A stretch of 64,000 bases of DNA from the NCBI GenBank assembly GCA_020632475.1, contig JACKFM010000004.1, forward strand, positions 16,417 through 80,416, in the 5' to 3' direction. The DNA is from Candidatus Omnitrophota bacterium. Lineage in GTDB: Bacteria; Omnitrophota; Omnitrophia; Omnitrophales; Aquincolibacteriaceae. The position numbers were made by a program, and so were the translations under genes. How positions within the stretch are numbered: position 1 is the stretch's first letter; each line of letters begins with the position of its first letter. A model generated the notes under the pieces. It made no database searches. It was given only the letters and a program-made list of their open reading frames with translations, and had not been told where the DNA came from. Positions 43,334-53,657 of this stretch are shown here, one piece after another.

Positions 43334-46300
43334 ATGCGACGTTATTTAGCCATCTTTTTAGCCCTGACCCTGGGGCTTCAGACAAATGGTTTTATTCTCA
43401 CCGGACCGCTGCCCTTCGTCTATGCCGCTGCGCCGGCATCTGTGGTCGTTCCGACCGAAGCCATTCAAGCCGATTCGCTTGAAACGGATCCCGCGCTTGA
43501 GGTTTACCGCCAATGGATGCAATCCGGAGGCGGCGAGAAGGTGGCCCTCCCTGAAAATATTATGATTGATATGTATAAGGCCGCGGGCAATGACGGATAC
43601 GCTTTCAAGCATATCGCCAAATTAATTGCCGAAGGACATATCCTGAACAATCACAGTGTTGATATGGCCAAACAGCGTGATGCGTGGGTCGAAAAACTTC
43701 TTTTTGAAATGGCTAAAGAAAAGGGGTATCAAATCGGGCGCTCGGATTCGGGTAATCAGGCGAGCGGTATGAAAAGTGATCTCGATCAGACGATCTACGT
43801 ATTCAAAATGGAAAACGGTGTCCCGGTGCGTCTCAGCGTGCAGGACGACGAAGCCTTCATCAAAGAGTTTAGTGACCGCTGGACAAAGGCCTCGGGCGGA
43901 ATTGAACTCGATGCGCTTGACCTGGCTTCTATTGCGGGCGGCAACCGTTTTCCTGATGGCCGCGACCAAACAATTACCGAGTATTTCAAGGAATTTGAAC
44001 GCACAACCAAACAACTACGCGATACCCCGGGCGCTTATACCTATCAGGGCGCCGTTCTGCAGCAAATGCAATTCCGGGCTCTTGATGCAATCCTGAAAGA
44101 AAACCCGCGGGCTTTTCGCATTTATTCGCCCGATGGAACACGCGGGCCTCCCGATGATGCCGCTGACTGGAGCGACGAACAGTGGGAAGAATGGCGCCAC
44201 CGGGCAATCAAGGATATGTTCGGAATTGAGCCCCAACTGATGAAGGGACATGCTTTCGGCGCCGCAATTGCTAATTGGTACGAGCTGCAGAAATACCTCA
44301 ACATCAAAAAGAAATTTGAATCCAAATATCATCTGCGCACATGGGAAGATGCCATGTTTGTCATGCTGATCTCCAGTGCCGAAGAGGGGCGTACTTCCAA
44401 ACGCGAATACCTGGATCTTGACGGCGCCAAAAAAGACCGCTACAACAAACTCATCATGCAGCGTCTGTTTCCGAATGATTCGGTTACTCAGCGCAAACAT
44501 ATGCTTGCCATGGAAGTTTCAGCCGACTTACGGCGTCTGCATAAAGCCAAAACCAACGATGATCTGGCCAAAATACCTTCCTTTAGCGGGCAGGCGATTA
44601 CAGATCCAAAAGCCCAGAAACGAGCGCTTTTGAGCCGTCTTGCGATTGAACTGTATGCCGAGAAAGTCGGTTATGACCGTAACAAGGAATACTCTCCTGA
44701 GCAGATCAATGGGTTTATGGCGAAGCTTTCCGATGCGGATATTCGCCGTGCTGAACAGGCGCACCGGCACGTAGCCAGCGAGTTCTGTCTGGAATCTGTT
44801 TATCATACGTCTATAGATGCTTTTGAACTTCTGGTTGATCCCAAAAAGACCGAAACCTTCATCCGAAAATTTAATCATCTTCAGCAAAAACAGCGCAGCC
44901 GCGAGGCGATTGACTCGGAAACCTCTAAGGCCCAGGCTGAGCTAGATCAAGCACATACAGATATTGAAAAGCACCAGGCCGCTTACGAAGAGGCCAGGCG
45001 CAAACTTAAAGAAGGCGGCAAGTTGCAGAAGGACGAGGCACGCAGGCTCCGTCGTGACCGTGACAAGGCTAAGTTTTATTTGACCGATGCACAGAACCGC
45101 GCACGTCAGTCCGATAAACTGATTTCGACACTCGAACGTGAAAAATCGGAACTCGAAATTTTCAACCGTCTCACGCGTGAATTCGATGCCGAGGTGACGG
45201 ATGCTAACCGCGGACAATTTTTAAAGCGGTTGGCTGATGGGGTACACATTTCGTTGATCCACGCCATTCATGATCTTGGCGGTGAGCGCGGTGCTGAACT
45301 TGTTCGGCGACTCAATGAAAAATTCCCCGGCCACGAACTGCGCATTGCCGAAATTCTCAAGCATAGTAAACAAATCGGAGTTGATTCGCCTGCCGCAGAT
45401 CCTAATAACGTACTTAAAGCGGAACATCTTCCTAAAATTGAAATTGAAGTACCCGACGTGCCGGCTGAGGGGAAGGTGAAGAAAACACCTGCGACTGAAA
45501 GCGAAGGGATTATGGCTAAATTGCAGGGGCACGTCCGTGATTATGTTTTTAACGAACTTAAAATTGGGCCCGAAAAAGAACACGCCATCGACCTGGCTGT
45601 CCGGGATCAGAAACTTGTCTGGCACTGGCGCGATTATGCGCACGAAAAATTTAATGACACGGGTTCACTCGACACGCTTGGGCAGATTCTTCTCGGTATT
45701 GTTGAACGTGATGGGGATCTGAGCCAGGTGACCCCTTTCATTTTAAGCCAGCTTTCGCAGGAGTTGCCCGTTTACGGCCAGCTGGTCAACCTCGCAGACG
45801 GCGGTTTGGAGGGCGGCGCTATGATGGCACTGGCGATGATCGCACAGCCGGTGGGTCAGATGATGCTCGTCTATTCGCTAGGGTCGACGGCTTATGCCAT
45901 CTACGACCGGGAAGTTGCTTCGCCTGCGCGTGCCAATAGTGAAGATGCCGTCTACCGCGGTTTTTACGGACCGGAACTTTTCAATTTTGAATCCAACATT
46001 ATTGTGCCGTTTCCGGGCCTTTATGATGAGGAACTCAAAAAAACGGTCCAGGCGCTTCGTGATGTTGAAAATGAATGGCAGCTCAAGGGCAGTGCGGATT
46101 TGAGCGAACATGAACACCGGCTGAAAAACAGTGATGAACTCAAGGAGAAAGATCCGGAAGCCTGGCGCAAGCTTTTTACCGAAACCCGTCTGCTCAGACT
46201 GAAATACAAAGAGCGCAGCCAGAAATTGGCGGAATTGGAACTGAAGCGTGTTCAGCTTGTAGAGCTTAAACGTCAGACAGACTATCCTCCCAAGGACCAG

Positions 46301-49300
46301 AACGCCTGGCATTGGCAGGGTGGAAGTTACACGCAAAAATTTCTGCTTGGGGTTGAAGATATTCTCTCCTACATCGGTGTGGATGCCACCGGGCTTTCCG
46401 CGCTCGCGCCGGGCGCTCAACTCGAACAAAAACCTTTTGACCTTTATATTTTAAAAGACGTTTTTCCGATCATCGGTTTTTTTCAAACCGAGCAGGGATT
46501 TGTTGATTTTGAGGCTAGGGATGAGTCGGGGAAAATTGAGGTGCTTGAGGAAAAACGCGACAACTCGCTTGATATCGAAGAAAAACTCACGCTTGACGCT
46601 GAAATCCAGGAGCTTCGGCTCCAGGCTGAGCGTGCCAGGCGCGCAAAGAAATACTTAGAAACCGCACAGAAGAATCCGGAACTGATGTATAAAATCAAAC
46701 GCGATTCAATTTATCCTTATGCGATTCGGCGCGGAGGCGGGGACCCAAATCTGCTTTCGGGAGAAAAGTTTGCGCCGGCATGGCTTGAGAAAAATAAGTC
46801 TGCGCTTGTGGATCTTTTGATTGCAAAAGATTTTATGTCGCTGCCTTGGGGAATCAAAAAGGAGGGCGATAAATTTATGCGTGAGTACCGTGAGGAAGGA
46901 ACGCTTAAAAAGGTCGAGACTACGGTGGACTTTCCTTTCAGTGAAGAAAGTTTTAAAGAGCGTCTTGTCGCAGATTATGCGCGCAGTCAGCAGATGTGGG
47001 AGGAGAAAGAGAAACGGGAATATGAACGTAAACAATCGGCCAAAGAAAACCTTGCCAAGGCGATTGATTTTTTCAAGGAAGAGGCTATCGGTATTCTGGC
47101 TGAGAAGGAAACGGAAAATCCCGTCAGTCGTGATTTTTATAACTCGCTGATTTACTCGGCCGTTCAACGCAGCAAACCCAAAATTAAAGCCGACGTGGGT
47201 TTTTATGAAGCCGGCGGAGGGACTGCTGGCGGGGAGCAGAAGTTTGACGCCGGTGTGCTCGTCAACATTACGGCTGATCCCACGGTTTACAAACCTCCCT
47301 ATGAGATCAAGGTGAATCACTTGAATAAAGAGGATGCTCAAAAAATACTCCAGGCCAAACAAGTAAACGGTATTCCTCTCGGTAAAGAAGTGCTGGCAAA
47401 ACTTTCTTTGGCTGTGGATCAAGCTGATGAGGACACGCTAATCAGTATTGTCAGCGTTTTTGCCTCTTCGATTTTGGACGTTTCAGAAATTATATTCCCA
47501 GAGACATTGAGTGGGCCGGGCGCGGAGCCGCCCGCAAAAGAAGAAGCCGCGAAAAAAACAAAGAAACCTTCCGGCGGTTTCGGATCAATGGTTGAAGGGA
47601 TGATTGCCGATTTTATGCAAGGCCAAAATCAACATGTTGCGGGCATGCGTCAACCCTCAGATAAGGTAAAGGAATTGGCCAATACCAACCTTGATTTATT
47701 GATGGGTCATGATGTTTCATTCGCTGAGGTAAAATCAGCATCTGTTTCCGGCGAGCTTGTGATTAAAGACGGATCCAACTGGGGCGATGCCGTACTGGGA
47801 GGGGTTTCAAGATCTTTCGGTGCAGGGAATCTTTATTTTTATTCTGAGGCATTTAAAAACTTAAAACCCGGTCAATACTTAGCCTATGAAGTACTTTGGG
47901 CCCCAACAAAAAAAGGGCCGTGGAAACCGGTAAAAATGTTCAGGGATGAAAATATTATTTCATTAATGAATTACGCCAAACAGGGTGAAGCGGCAGATTG
48001 GCGTTATTTGCAGCGTGGATATCTTTGGTCAGATTATGATGGCGATGGAGATGGTAACCATGATCTTATTGTGCCGGAAACACCTACAGGAGATTTGTTT
48101 ATCAACGGGATTGGAATTGAAAGGTCTGAATGGCCTGAGAACGACGGCCCTTATCTTAAAATTCGTGAAGCAATTATGACCGAAGGGATTGTTCCCAATG
48201 AAAAAAGGAAATGGACGGGTGAATCCAATATTTTTGAACCGGTGTATGACATTTTATTCGGAAACACTTATGGCTATTACGATAGCGATGTCCGACAAGG
48301 AAAGGTTCCGAGGCATATTAATATTTCAAGACATAATACAGAGATTTTGCCCGAGGCTCACAGTAGTTGGCCGAATGCCGACAGAAGCAACCGGGGATTC
48401 ACTTTAACTTTTGGCGGAAAAAATATCCATATTATTGAAAGACCCGATGGGCCTTTGAAAGTAACCACCAAGGTGGGTACGCTTCATTATTGGATGCCCA
48501 AATATTTAACAGGCCGGATGCAGCCGAGTGATGAAGAGCTGGGCCCCGGGTATGGAGGTAACGGAGGTTTTCAGGTCTTAATCCCGCGCATTGAGCCAGG
48601 GACCACAGAAGATGTGACAGCCTCGGTAAGATTTCGTGGTAAAACTTACAGTAAAACCTATAAAGTGCATGCTCATGAATACAAACCGCAAGAGGTTTAT
48701 ATGAGCGGTCTTTATGCTCCGGAATATGCGGCATTGACCAAGATGATTGATCCACCGCAACCTGCCTATGAAAAGTATGAAGACCTTGCTGCTGTTAACG
48801 AACCCATTGAACAAGCTTACATTGCTGCAGCCAATGCATTTAATAAAGACCCTGCGGGAAGTTATAGCACCTACATCGAAGCTTTCAAAGCCAAGACGGA
48901 TATGTCTGTGCAGTTTGCTGCTCAATCCAGGTGGAATGATAAAAAACGAATGGACGAAGAAGTCAAAAAGCTTGAAGAAGATATAGAAAGTTACAAAGGA
49001 TATAAACAACGTGCACAGGAAAATGGAAGAACTGAAGATGTGAATCGGTATCAAAAAAAGATTGATGAGATGACAAAAGATATTGAAACCAAGAAAAAAA
49101 ATTATGCAAGAAATGTGGCGTGCGCTCAATTGAGAGTTTTGCTGGGGCTGGCGTCTAACCGGGCAGATGTTTCGGACTTTGCTGCGGCTATGAGTTACTT
49201 TAATCAATACAAAACATTGATTGATACCATGAAAGGCCAGGGCTTGGTTGATGAAGATCGAGCCCTGTATCTTCGTATTAGCGGACCTGGTACTCGGTTG

Positions 49301-51040
49301 GTTTTTAGTACTTTATCCAGCGCTAATCCTTATATGTTTCTAAAGTATATGGGAATGGCAACATTGACACCGGAGTACTTTAAGGAAGCCGTAGAGCTGA
49401 ATGAAAAGCAAAAGAAATCCGAAGATAATTATAAGCCTGACAGGTGGATGTATGACACAGAGCCTGAGGAATATATTAAACTTGCTCAACTCATGGCCAT
49501 TCGTTATGCGGATCAAGCTCAAGCAACGGCTTACTTTCACAAGGCTGCAGAGATCTCTATTGCCCGGACTGAAGAAAGGGGCGGTGACGTCGAAAAAGCC
49601 CGAAAATCAATTTACAATCGTGTCCCTGGCTGGCTTTTAATGGATGAAAAAATTCCGGCAAAAGGTGCTGGCGAGGAAATTAAAGTCACCCCCGAAATGG
49701 AAGAGATGAATGATTGGATTCAAGAACTCGAAACCCCGGAGCCCGATACTTCTTACATGCCTTCCGCGGTGCCTGCGGCCCCTCAGGTTAATCCATCGTA
49801 TACCGCTTCAACAGAAGCTCAACCCAAACTGGCACAAAACCAGGAGAAACCTGCTGTAGAGGCTTCTCCGGCAGCTTCAGTACCGGGTTCAAACACCGTA
49901 CAAACCGATGCCATGCGCGCAGATAGTAAAAGTAATATGCCTGCGCCGCCTGTGGTCCCCAAAAGTGCAGCTCCGGAGGAAAAATCCGCACCGGTTCAGC
50001 AGAATTCCGATATTAAAAACCTTGCCGGGGAACAATTACCCTTTAGCTTTACGTCACAATCTTCTGAAGCCGAAGATGCCGTGCGCAGGTTTGATTTCCA
50101 GTCGGCCTATACCTTATATTTTTCACATTTGCAGACTCATCCTGATGATGTCGGGGCCTTGATGAATATTGCCGTGATCGAATCTTTTTCCGGAGCCATG
50201 GACCAGGCCATAGCCCATGTTATGCAAGCGATGGCGGTGGCGGAGGACAAAACGCCGGTGACGCACGAGCTGCTTTATCTTTTGACCGGCAAACATGATT
50301 GGACATCAGCCGCAGGCTGGATTGACCGTCTGCTTAAGGATAATCCTGATGATGCTACAGCATTATCCTACCGCGGGACCGTTTTTGACGGTCTGCAGAA
50401 AAATGAGAAGGTTATCCGTGCGGTATACCGGAGCGCCGCAGCCAAAGATCCGTCGTTGGCCGCCAAACGTTTTGACCGGGGTATTGCGCTGATGAACATG
50501 AGCCGTTTTGCGCATGCAGTCATAGAATTCCGTGCGGCGATGTTTATGGATGAAACCATTGTGCAGCCCTATTACTGGCTGGGTAAAAGCTATGCAAAGG
50601 TACAGTTCACCCAGCTTGCACTTGAAAATTATCAAAAGTTTCTGCAAAAGGAATCTGACCCCGACTGGCACAATCGTGCAGAGCTTGAAATGAATACCGT
50701 CCGCTTCAGCGGGAACCCCGGCCCTTACCTGATTCCTCCTGCCGGCGGCGGTAAGGCAGGAAACTTCGGAGCTATGGGGCAGTACATGACTAGCCGCATT
50801 GCCCGGAATAATCATCTTATACCACCCAAAGGCGGTCTGATTACGATCATCATCCCGGGCTCTCCTGCAGAACGTGCCGGTCTTAAACCCGGCGATATCA
50901 TCCTGACCTTTAATGGTCATCCGGTCGTACAAACCGAGGTGCTGGCTGAATATGCAGGCGCCATCGCTGCCGGCACCCCCGTTACTCTTGAAGTTGTGCG
51001 TGAAGGCCGGCCGTTGAATATTCAACTGACCGTCGAATAA
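43334..51040 (+). CDS. Giant secreted protein with coiled coils, TPRs and PDZ domain
   Basis: This 2568-residue protein has a signal peptide (hydrophobic core about residues 5-30, YAA cleavage region). It is probably exported; the exact location (periplasm, outer membrane or outside) is unclear. Long coiled-coil tracts lie at about residues 533-612, 898-982, 1060-1112 and 1874-1932. A Gly/Ala-rich hydrophobic patch (about 816-856) could be a membrane or hairpin segment. DYDGDGDGNHDL near residue 1568 is an EF-hand-like calcium motif. A Pro/Ala-rich linker (about 2141-2225) leads to TPR-like helices (about 2248-2452) and a C-terminal PDZ domain (about 2501-2568; SPAERAGLKPGDIILTFNGH). No protease motif was seen. 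The function is unknown. Confidence 0.85.
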   Translation: MRRYLAIFLALTLGLQTNGFILTGPLPFVYAAAPASVVVPTEAIQADSLETDPALEVYRQWMQSGGGEKVALPENIMIDMYKAAGNDGYAFKHIAKLIAEGHILNNHSVDMAKQRDAWVEKLLFEMAKEKGYQIGRSDSGNQASGMKSDLDQTIYVFKMENGVPVRLSVQDDEAFIKEFSDRWTKASGGIELDALDLASIAGGNRFPDGRDQTITEYFKEFERTTKQLRDTPGAYTYQGAVLQQMQFRALDAILKENPRAFRIYSPDGTRGPPDDAADWSDEQWEEWRHRAIKDMFGIEPQLMKGHAFGAAIANWYELQKYLNIKKKFESKYHLRTWEDAMFVMLISSAEEGRTSKREYLDLDGAKKDRYNKLIMQRLFPNDSVTQRKHMLAMEVSADLRRLHKAKTNDDLAKIPSFSGQAITDPKAQKRALLSRLAIELYAEKVGYDRNKEYSPEQINGFMAKLSDADIRRAEQAHRHVASEFCLESVYHTSIDAFELLVDPKKTETFIRKFNHLQQKQRSREAIDSETSKAQAELDQAHTDIEKHQAAYEEARRKLKEGGKLQKDEARRLRRDRDKAKFYLTDAQNRARQSDKLISTLEREKSELEIFNRLTREFDAEVTDANRGQFLKRLADGVHISLIHAIHDLGGERGAELVRRLNEKFPGHELRIAEILKHSKQIGVDSPAADPNNVLKAEHLPKIEIEVPDVPAEGKVKKTPATESEGIMAKLQGHVRDYVFNELKIGPEKEHAIDLAVRDQKLVWHWRDYAHEKFNDTGSLDTLGQILLGIVERDGDLSQVTPFILSQLSQELPVYGQLVNLADGGLEGGAMMALAMIAQPVGQMMLVYSLGSTAYAIYDREVASPARANSEDAVYRGFYGPELFNFESNIIVPFPGLYDEELKKTVQALRDVENEWQLKGSADLSEHEHRLKNSDELKEKDPEAWRKLFTETRLLRLKYKERSQKLAELELKRVQLVELKRQTDYPPKDQNAWHWQGGSYTQKFLLGVEDILSYIGVDATGLSALAPGAQLEQKPFDLYILKDVFPIIGFFQTEQGFVDFEARDESGKIEVLEEKRDNSLDIEEKLTLDAEIQELRLQAERARRAKKYLETAQKNPELMYKIKRDSIYPYAIRRGGGDPNLLSGEKFAPAWLEKNKSALVDLLIAKDFMSLPWGIKKEGDKFMREYREEGTLKKVETTVDFPFSEESFKERLVADYARSQQMWEEKEKREYERKQSAKENLAKAIDFFKEEAIGILAEKETENPVSRDFYNSLIYSAVQRSKPKIKADVGFYEAGGGTAGGEQKFDAGVLVNITADPTVYKPPYEIKVNHLNKEDAQKILQAKQVNGIPLGKEVLAKLSLAVDQADEDTLISIVSVFASSILDVSEIIFPETLSGPGAEPPAKEEAAKKTKKPSGGFGSMVEGMIADFMQGQNQHVAGMRQPSDKVKELANTNLDLLMGHDVSFAEVKSASVSGELVIKDGSNWGDAVLGGVSRSFGAGNLYFYSEAFKNLKPGQYLAYEVLWAPTKKGPWKPVKMFRDENIISLMNYAKQGEAADWRYLQRGYLWSDYDGDGDGNHDLIVPETPTGDLFINGIGIERSEWPENDGPYLKIREAIMTEGIVPNEKRKWTGESNIFEPVYDILFGNTYGYYDSDVRQGKVPRHINISRHNTEILPEAHSSWPNADRSNRGFTLTFGGKNIHIIERPDGPLKVTTKVGTLHYWMPKYLTGRMQPSDEELGPGYGGNGGFQVLIPRIEPGTTEDVTASVRFRGKTYSKTYKVHAHEYKPQEVYMSGLYAPEYAALTKMIDPPQPAYEKYEDLAAVNEPIEQAYIAAANAFNKDPAGSYSTYIEAFKAKTDMSVQFAAQSRWNDKKRMDEEVKKLEEDIESYKGYKQRAQENGRTEDVNRYQKKIDEMTKDIETKKKNYARNVACAQLRVLLGLASNRADVSDFAAAMSYFNQYKTLIDTMKGQGLVDEDRALYLRISGPGTRLVFSTLSSANPYMFLKYMGMATLTPEYFKEAVELNEKQKKSEDNYKPDRWMYDTEPEEYIKLAQLMAIRYADQAQATAYFHKAAEISIARTEERGGDVEKARKSIYNRVPGWLLMDEKIPAKGAGEEIKVTPEMEEMNDWIQELETPEPDTSYMPSAVPAAPQVNPSYTASTEAQPKLAQNQEKPAVEASPAASVPGSNTVQTDAMRADSKSNMPAPPVVPKSAAPEEKSAPVQQNSDIKNLAGEQLPFSFTSQSSEAEDAVRRFDFQSAYTLYFSHLQTHPDDVGALMNIAVIESFSGAMDQAIAHVMQAMAVAEDKTPVTHELLYLLTGKHDWTSAAGWIDRLLKDNPDDATALSYRGTVFDGLQKNEKVIRAVYRSAAAKDPSLAAKRFDRGIALMNMSRFAHAVIEFRAAMFMDETIVQPYYWLGKSYAKVQFTQLALENYQKFLQKESDPDWHNRAELEMNTVRFSGNPGPYLIPPAGGGKAGNFGAMGQYMTSRIARNNHLIPPKGGLITIIIPGSPAERAGLKPGDIILTFNGHPVVQTEVLAEYAGAIAAGTPVTLEVVREGRPLNIQLTVE

Positions 51041-51076
51041 TTCCGCTGCTTTGAACGCTGGCCGATAAAAAGCCCC

Positions 51077-51104
51077 TTGAAATATACTAAAATAAGTATA
51101 TACT
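51077..51104 (+). promoter_or_regulatory. Promoter and overlapping ArsR-type operator
   Basis: TTGAAA (51077-51082), a 16-nt spacer and TATACT (51099-51104) make a plausible promoter. A perfect palindrome, ATATACT (51082-51088) and AGTATAT (51095-51101), lies inside it and covers the -35/-10 span. Such a spaced AT-rich dyad over the promoter is the standard arrangement for ArsR-family repressors, and the gene 27 nt downstream encodes one. Confidence 0.75.
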
Positions 51105-51130
51105 TGCTTTGGAATATAGAGGAGTGCAAG

Positions 51131-51454
51131 ATGAAAGCTTCAAAGGAACTGGATGCGATCACACTGAAAAAAGCGGCCGGGATGTTAAAGGCCATGGCGC
51201 ATCCCTTGCGGATACGGCTGGTTGAAATCCTTGAAAGCGGACCTTCATCGGTCAGTGATTTATGTATCCGGGCCGGTGAGGATCAGGTGAGCGTGTCCAA
51301 GGCTTTAGCGGTTCTTAAACAACAGGGTATTCTTGCCTGTGAAATTAAAGGGAATTTGCGTATTTATTCAATTATTTATCCGAATGTTTTTAACCTTCTA
51401 AATTGTATTAGAGCCCACGGACAGTCCGACGGGCGGAAACGGGGTGTGAGATGA
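51131..51454 (+). CDS. ArsR-family transcriptional repressor
   Basis: The 107-residue winged-helix protein has AMAHPLRIRLVEIL and the recognition-helix region DQVSVSKALAVLKQQGI, followed by a wing. The frame is open from 51077, but ATG 51131 after GAGGAG is chosen. Cysteines lie at residues 45, 70 and 92; the metal-binding ELCVCDL motif of ArsR is absent, as is the alpha-2 cysteine of BigR. With its sulfur-handling partners, a thiol or persulfide sensor is likely, but the sensing residues are inferred. It overlaps the next gene by 4 nt. Confidence 0.88.
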   Translation: MKASKELDAITLKKAAGMLKAMAHPLRIRLVEILESGPSSVSDLCIRAGEDQVSVSKALAVLKQQGILACEIKGNLRIYSIIYPNVFNLLNCIRAHGQSDGRKRGVR

Positions 51455-51990
51455 GTGAGGTTAAGTTTTGTACGGCAGAAGAATTTAAAAAACGCCTGGC
51501 ATCTGAAAAAGGTCTTCAGGTTTTTGACGTACGCGAGGCATTTGAATATGAAAGCGGGCATTTACCCGAAAGTATTCTCAAACCTTATTCGGAAATTAAA
51601 CAGTGGGCTCCGGCGATGGATAAGACAAAGCCTGTGTACCTGGTGTGTAAATCCGGAGCCCGTGCGGGCAATGCCGCCAGGGAACTTGCGGCGCAGGGTG
51701 TCTGTGAGGCTGTGGTGGTCGAAGGCGGCATGAATGCCCTTGAAGGCAAGGCGTGTGCGATTCGCAAACAGGGTGTATGGGACATTGACCGCCAGGTGCG
51801 TTGTGTTGCCGGAGCACTGATCTTGATCGGTTTTTTACTGGCCTGGAAAGTTCATCCCGGATTTTTAAGTATTCCGGTTTTTGTCGGCTTGGGATTATTC
51901 CTTTCGGCATTGACGAATTTTTGCGGCATGGCGATTCTTCTGGCGAAAATGCCCTGGAATCAGGTTAAATCAAAGCGAGGTGTGTCATGA
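51451..51990 (+). CDS. Rhodanese with YgaP-like membrane domain
   Basis: The 179-residue protein has an N-terminal rhodanese domain with the active-site loop CKSGARA starting at Cys66. It has a C-terminal DUF2892-type region with two hydrophobic segments (about residues 124-142 and 147-170; GALILIGFLLAW, GLGLFLSALTNFCGMA). The layout resembles E. coli YgaP, an inner-membrane sulfurtransferase. It should move sulfane sulfur at the membrane. It overlaps the repressor and the downstream reductase genes by 4 nt each. Confidence 0.9.
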   Translation: MSEVKFCTAEEFKKRLASEKGLQVFDVREAFEYESGHLPESILKPYSEIKQWAPAMDKTKPVYLVCKSGARAGNAARELAAQGVCEAVVVEGGMNALEGKACAIRKQGVWDIDRQVRCVAGALILIGFLLAWKVHPGFLSIPVFVGLGLFLSALTNFCGMAILLAKMPWNQVKSKRGVS

Positions 51991-53657
51991 AAGTTGTGAT
52001 TATTGGGGGCGTGGCCGGTGGGGCATCGTGTGCTGCACGGTTGAGACGTCTTCTTGAGGATGCTGAGATTGTGATGGTTGAAAAAGGAGAACATGTTTCG
52101 TTTGCCAATTGCGGGCTGCCTTATTATGTGGGCAATGTGATCAAGGAGGATAAAGACCTCCTGGTGGCAACACCCGCACTTTTTAAAAAGCGTTTTAACA
52201 TTGATGTCAGAGTGCGCACTGAAGCGGTGGCCATTGACCGCAGCAGCAAAACGGTCCGTATGCGGGATTTGGTCTCAGGGAGCGAATATGATGAAGCCTA
52301 TGACAAGCTTGTATTGGCAACCGGTGCGGCTCCGCTCAAGCCCCCGCTTCCCGGAATCGAGACCGAAGGTATTTTTACCTTAAAGTATGTCACCGACAGT
52401 CAAAAAATCAGACAATGGATCGAAACTAAAAATGTGCGTAAGGCCGTGATCGTGGGCGGCGGTTTTATCGGACTTGAGATGGCCGAGAGTTTAACCGGCG
52501 CGGGAATTCAGGTGTCCGTGATTGAAATGCTCAACCAGGTGATGCCTCCGGTTGATTTTGAAATGGCCGAGCCTGTACATGAACATTTGCGTGTCAAAGG
52601 CGTTGAGCTTGTGCTTGGCGATGGGGTGCAGGGTTTTGAGAAAACGGCAAACGGAGTCGCGGTCACGACTAAGGGCGGTAAAAAAATTGAAGCCGAACTG
52701 GTGCTGCTTTCAATTGGTGTGCGTGCCGAAAGCCGTTTGGCCGAAGCGGCCGGTTTGAAGCTGGGTGAGCGCAAAGGCATTTGGACGAATGAACAAATGC
52801 AGACGAGCGACTCTGAGATTTATGCGGTGGGTGATGCCGCTGAAATCAAAGACGCGATTTCGGGTACGCAGGCGATGGTGCCTTTGGCCGGTCCTGCGAA
52901 CCGTCAGGGACGGGTTGCGGCCGATGCGATTGCGGGTAAGAAAACCGTTTTTCGCGGGGTGCAGGCGACTGCCATCTGTAAGGTTTTTGATTTGGCTGTG
53001 GCCATGACCGGTGAAAGTGAAAAGAGTTTGAAAAGAATGCAGATGCCTTATGAAAAAGTTTATCTGCATCCGACCGACCACGCCTCGTATTATCCCGGTG
53101 CACACACCCTGCATTTAAAAGTATTGTTCTCTCCGGATGACGGGCGGCTTCTCGGGGCGCAGGCTGTCGGAGCCGGTGGGGCGGACAAGCGCATTGATGT
53201 GATTGCCATGGCGATTCAGAAAAAAGGAACGGTCTATGACTTAGAAGAAGCCGAGCTTTGTTATGCTCCTCAGTTTGGTTCGGCGAAAGATGCAGTGAAT
53301 ATGGCAGGGATGATCGCGGTCAATGCCCTGCGCGGAGATGCTCCGATTTATCATTGGGACCGTCAGTTGGAAACCCCGCAGGAGGACACGATTCTGCTTG
53401 ATGTGCGCAGCTTCTCAGAGTACCAGAAAGCGCATGCTCCCGGGGCCGTTAATATTCCTTTGGACGAGCTGCGGGGCCGGATAAATGAGCTTTCGACATC
53501 CTCTGAAATTCATGTATACTGCGGCGTCGGCCAAAGAGCCCATAATGCGGTCAGAATTTTAAGGGCTCATGGCCTCAATGCACTTAATTTATCGGGTGGA
53601 TTTCAGACCTATAATGCCTATCGCAGTGCCAACATGAAAGGATCTTCCAATGGCTAA
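51987..53657 (+). CDS. CoA-disulfide/persulfide reductase fused to rhodanese
   Basis: The 556-residue product has an N-terminal FAD-binding GGVAGGASCAARLR, the single redox Cys42 in SFANCGLPYYVG, and an NAD-binding GGGFIGLEMAESL. These match the CoA-disulfide reductase/NADH-oxidase-like group. The last 100 residues are a rhodanese domain with Cys512 (YCGVGQRAHNA). This is the CoADR-Rhd architecture, whose members reduce CoA-persulfide or polysulfide. With the adjacent rhodanese and repressor, a sulfane-sulfur reduction role is likely. It overlaps the parvulin gene by 8 nt. Confidence 0.92.
   Translation: MKVVIIGGVAGGASCAARLRRLLEDAEIVMVEKGEHVSFANCGLPYYVGNVIKEDKDLLVATPALFKKRFNIDVRVRTEAVAIDRSSKTVRMRDLVSGSEYDEAYDKLVLATGAAPLKPPLPGIETEGIFTLKYVTDSQKIRQWIETKNVRKAVIVGGGFIGLEMAESLTGAGIQVSVIEMLNQVMPPVDFEMAEPVHEHLRVKGVELVLGDGVQGFEKTANGVAVTTKGGKKIEAELVLLSIGVRAESRLAEAAGLKLGERKGIWTNEQMQTSDSEIYAVGDAAEIKDAISGTQAMVPLAGPANRQGRVAADAIAGKKTVFRGVQATAICKVFDLAVAMTGESEKSLKRMQMPYEKVYLHPTDHASYYPGAHTLHLKVLFSPDDGRLLGAQAVGAGGADKRIDVIAMAIQKKGTVYDLEEAELCYAPQFGSAKDAVNMAGMIAVNALRGDAPIYHWDRQLETPQEDTILLDVRSFSEYQKAHAPGAVNIPLDELRGRINELSTSSEIHVYCGVGQRAHNAVRILRAHGLNALNLSGGFQTYNAYRSANMKGSSNG

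Noticed and set aside
46706..47422. 238-codon reverse ORF opposite the giant gene
   Set aside because: Codon-shadow of the forward frame; no ribosome-binding site and no recognisable domain.
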